Source: Owenia fusiformis (taxonomy: Eukaryota > Annelida > Polychaeta > Sabellida > Oweniidae). From it: DNA of 64,000 nt. The translations under genes and the position numbers were made by a program. The stretch spans positions 5,727,815 through 5,791,814 of the forward strand of contig CAIIXF020000003.1 of the NCBI GenBank assembly GCA_903813345.2, in the 5' to 3' direction. The notes under the pieces were generated by a model, which worked only from the letters and a program-made list of their open reading frames with translations, did not search any database and was not told the origin of the DNA. Every line of letters begins with the position of its first letter. Within the stretch, counting starts at the first letter, position 1. This document shows, piece after piece, positions 39,101 to 42,100 of this stretch.

Positions 39101-42100
39101 TGTCAAAATACTGGGAAATTTTTGAAATCAGAATTGAAATCTGACTTCGAGTTTAGATTCTTTGATGTTTCGAAATCTCGAAAAGTCGACTTGATGATAT
39201 CCTCATGTTAAGTCAATGGTGCAAACTTGATCAGCAACCCACTAAGCTACTTAATCAGCTACTTACCCAGCTACCTATATCATATTTATAGTGTATATGA
39301 TATTAATAAGATTTCATTTTCAAGTCCATAAGGGTTATTGGTCTCAATTCTCCTAGTAATTTCAAAAAAAGTGAAACAAATGAAGGCCTACCCCTATTTT
39401 TCAATTTGTTTTAAAAAATCATGACTTTATATATATTTATATTATATTTAAGGCATACATAATATATATATGCTTTCATTATAAAGTCCTTAGGGGTTAA
39501 TGATCTAAATTCTCCCAGTGATTTAAAAATAAGTGAAGCGAATGAATGCCTACCCCTAATTTTTTTAATTTGTTTTTCGAAAGTTATGATTTTTTTTCTC
39601 AACAACTAATGGATGCAAAATTCTCTTGCTTTGTATATGTATGTATTACATAATAAGGTAAAACTGGGATTTTTTTTATACATGATTAAGTCGCTATTTA
39701 GGAATATAATGGCGTTCACATAAAATTACCGTGCGCATTTAATGCAAAATTTCAGATGAATAAGGGTTAAAAATATTCTTATTCACTCTGAATATCAAAG
39801 GTAAAGGGATACACAGATTGGAATACCTTATTACAAGCAAGAAATTGTAAAATTACTTTTAAAAAATTGCAGGCATTTGAAAAATATTTTTTTCCTTAGG
39901 GGGGTCTGTTTTTCAAGGGGAGGGGGTACCAAAAATGATTTTTTTACATGTTCCACTTAATAGATTTTGGTAGATTTTTAGTATGTCATTTCATATGTTT
40001 ATATGAATTGGAAAAACAACATTTTATTACTATTGCAATTAGTTTTGGGTCAAATGTTACTTTGACTGGACTATCATGGGATCAGGGATGATTGCAAAGT
40101 AGTTCAGAGTCCAAGCAAGCATAAGGGTTTACGAAAAAAGACCGACCACCGACAATCGACCAGTCACTCTCCACAGTTGGATACACGTGGTCGGCTGTCG
40201 CTATAAAAGGTGAAAAGATCACAATTTTAACATTTAAAAAGACAAAAAACGTTTTATACGATTGACATGTATTCAATTTAAAGCTATACATATAGTAAAT
40301 GGACTTTTACAATTTTTCTCAACACTGGTCGGTCGTTGTTTTCCACAGTCCAATCGAAAAAACGTTTGAACTAATTTTTCCGCCTTATGCCCGACCGCGT
40401 ACGACAATGTCTCGTAAAAGTGGTAATTAACAGATTATTTTGTCAGACTTTATATAAGTATGAATGGCCTGCTTATTACCTGTATTCCCTATTGTCCTCA
40501 CGAAGTTCTGCAATGCCTTCACATCTGTGGAGAAGTCAATGAATTTCGTCACATATGAATCTCCGTAGTCACCATGTGCGAAAATTGCGATTCTTATTCC
40601 AGGGATATCAGATTGGAGTTTCTGCACCATTTCAACAATGTCCGACTTTACCTATGAAATATACTTATATAAAATACAAGTCAAACCAAAGTTATAATAA
40701 TGATAAGGAAATTATAATAAGTAAATTATTGTTGCTTGATTTATAGCAAAATATGTTGGCTTTTGCACGTTGGCGACAATGCCCCTTTTTAATAGATCTT
40801 TTATCTTAGAAGTCAATCACTTCAAAATAATCCTAGAAGACCTAACACATTTCCCCGTGTACTGCGCCTATTCATTTAGCCATTTAATAGTAAACTTTCT
40901 CTAAAAAATAAATCTCCAAGATTTGTTGAATTTTCTACCGAAAATCAGCTACCCTAATTCATTTCTTCCGATAATGAGACACTCCTTGCCATTTAAAATA
41001 CCCTAAAATGTTACAATGAAAGAATCGATATGATTGCTGCACTGAGATAAGATAACCTACTGTATGATATAAACTTATTTCCAAATCAATATGACCAATT
41101 AAAGTATGTTATTTTCGGAAATACGTCGAGAGTCTCAAATTACTCAACTTAACACGGTACTTAACTTTGTTAGAACATGTCATATACACCCAACTAGAAT
41201 CTAAATCTGATTTATATCTCATCCATCGACCTCCTGGATCCAAATACTTCCAATATTTACAATATTTCACTTATTTCCTACGTTTGATATGAAAACAGCC
41301 ACATGAAATATTATAATGAATTAAAGCAACCTGTATTGGTTGGTAAGCTATAATAATGTATTGATATCACTTCTTCAATTCTCCATTGCTAGCACACGTG
41401 CGTGTGTAATTAAAGTCTAAGTCAATCCATTAGAAATTAGCATTTTGCTATAATTTGCAAAAAAGTTTATCCACAAAACAGCATTATTTTGCAATTAACG
41501 GAATGCCTTTCCCAAATGAAACACATATTGCTAACACATATGGGCACTCACTTATTCACTTCTCTATTGCTAACACGCATACGCACTCACTTATTCACTT
41601 CTCTTGCTAACACATATGCGCACTCACTTATTCACTTCTCTATTGCTAACACACATGCGCATTCACTTATTCACTTCTATATTGCTAAGATGAGAGGTTC
41701 CATATCCATCCGCCAAAAGGTATGACTATATATATAGTCCATTTAAAAACCTGTTATTTTGTTCTAAATAACGCCATAGTTGGCTTCTAGGGTGCCTATA
41801 GTATGCCACTATTTGGTATCAAAATAGAGAGGAGGAATTCAACTTTCATTTGAACATGGGCTTTCAACTCTAATTGAAAGCCCATGAACTGCATTACGAA
41901 AATAGCGATGTAGGTCAAAATAGTTCCGACGTGAGCATGTTTACTACGCTTGTGCCCGTCATCTCAGAATTGAGGAAATGGTAGCAAACGCAAGTTACAA
42001 TAAATGGACGCTGATATCTCAAAAAGTAAGCTGACTCCCTAGCTATAATTTGATGTATATCAATCGAACCCCTATATGAACAGGAACATTTTGATATATA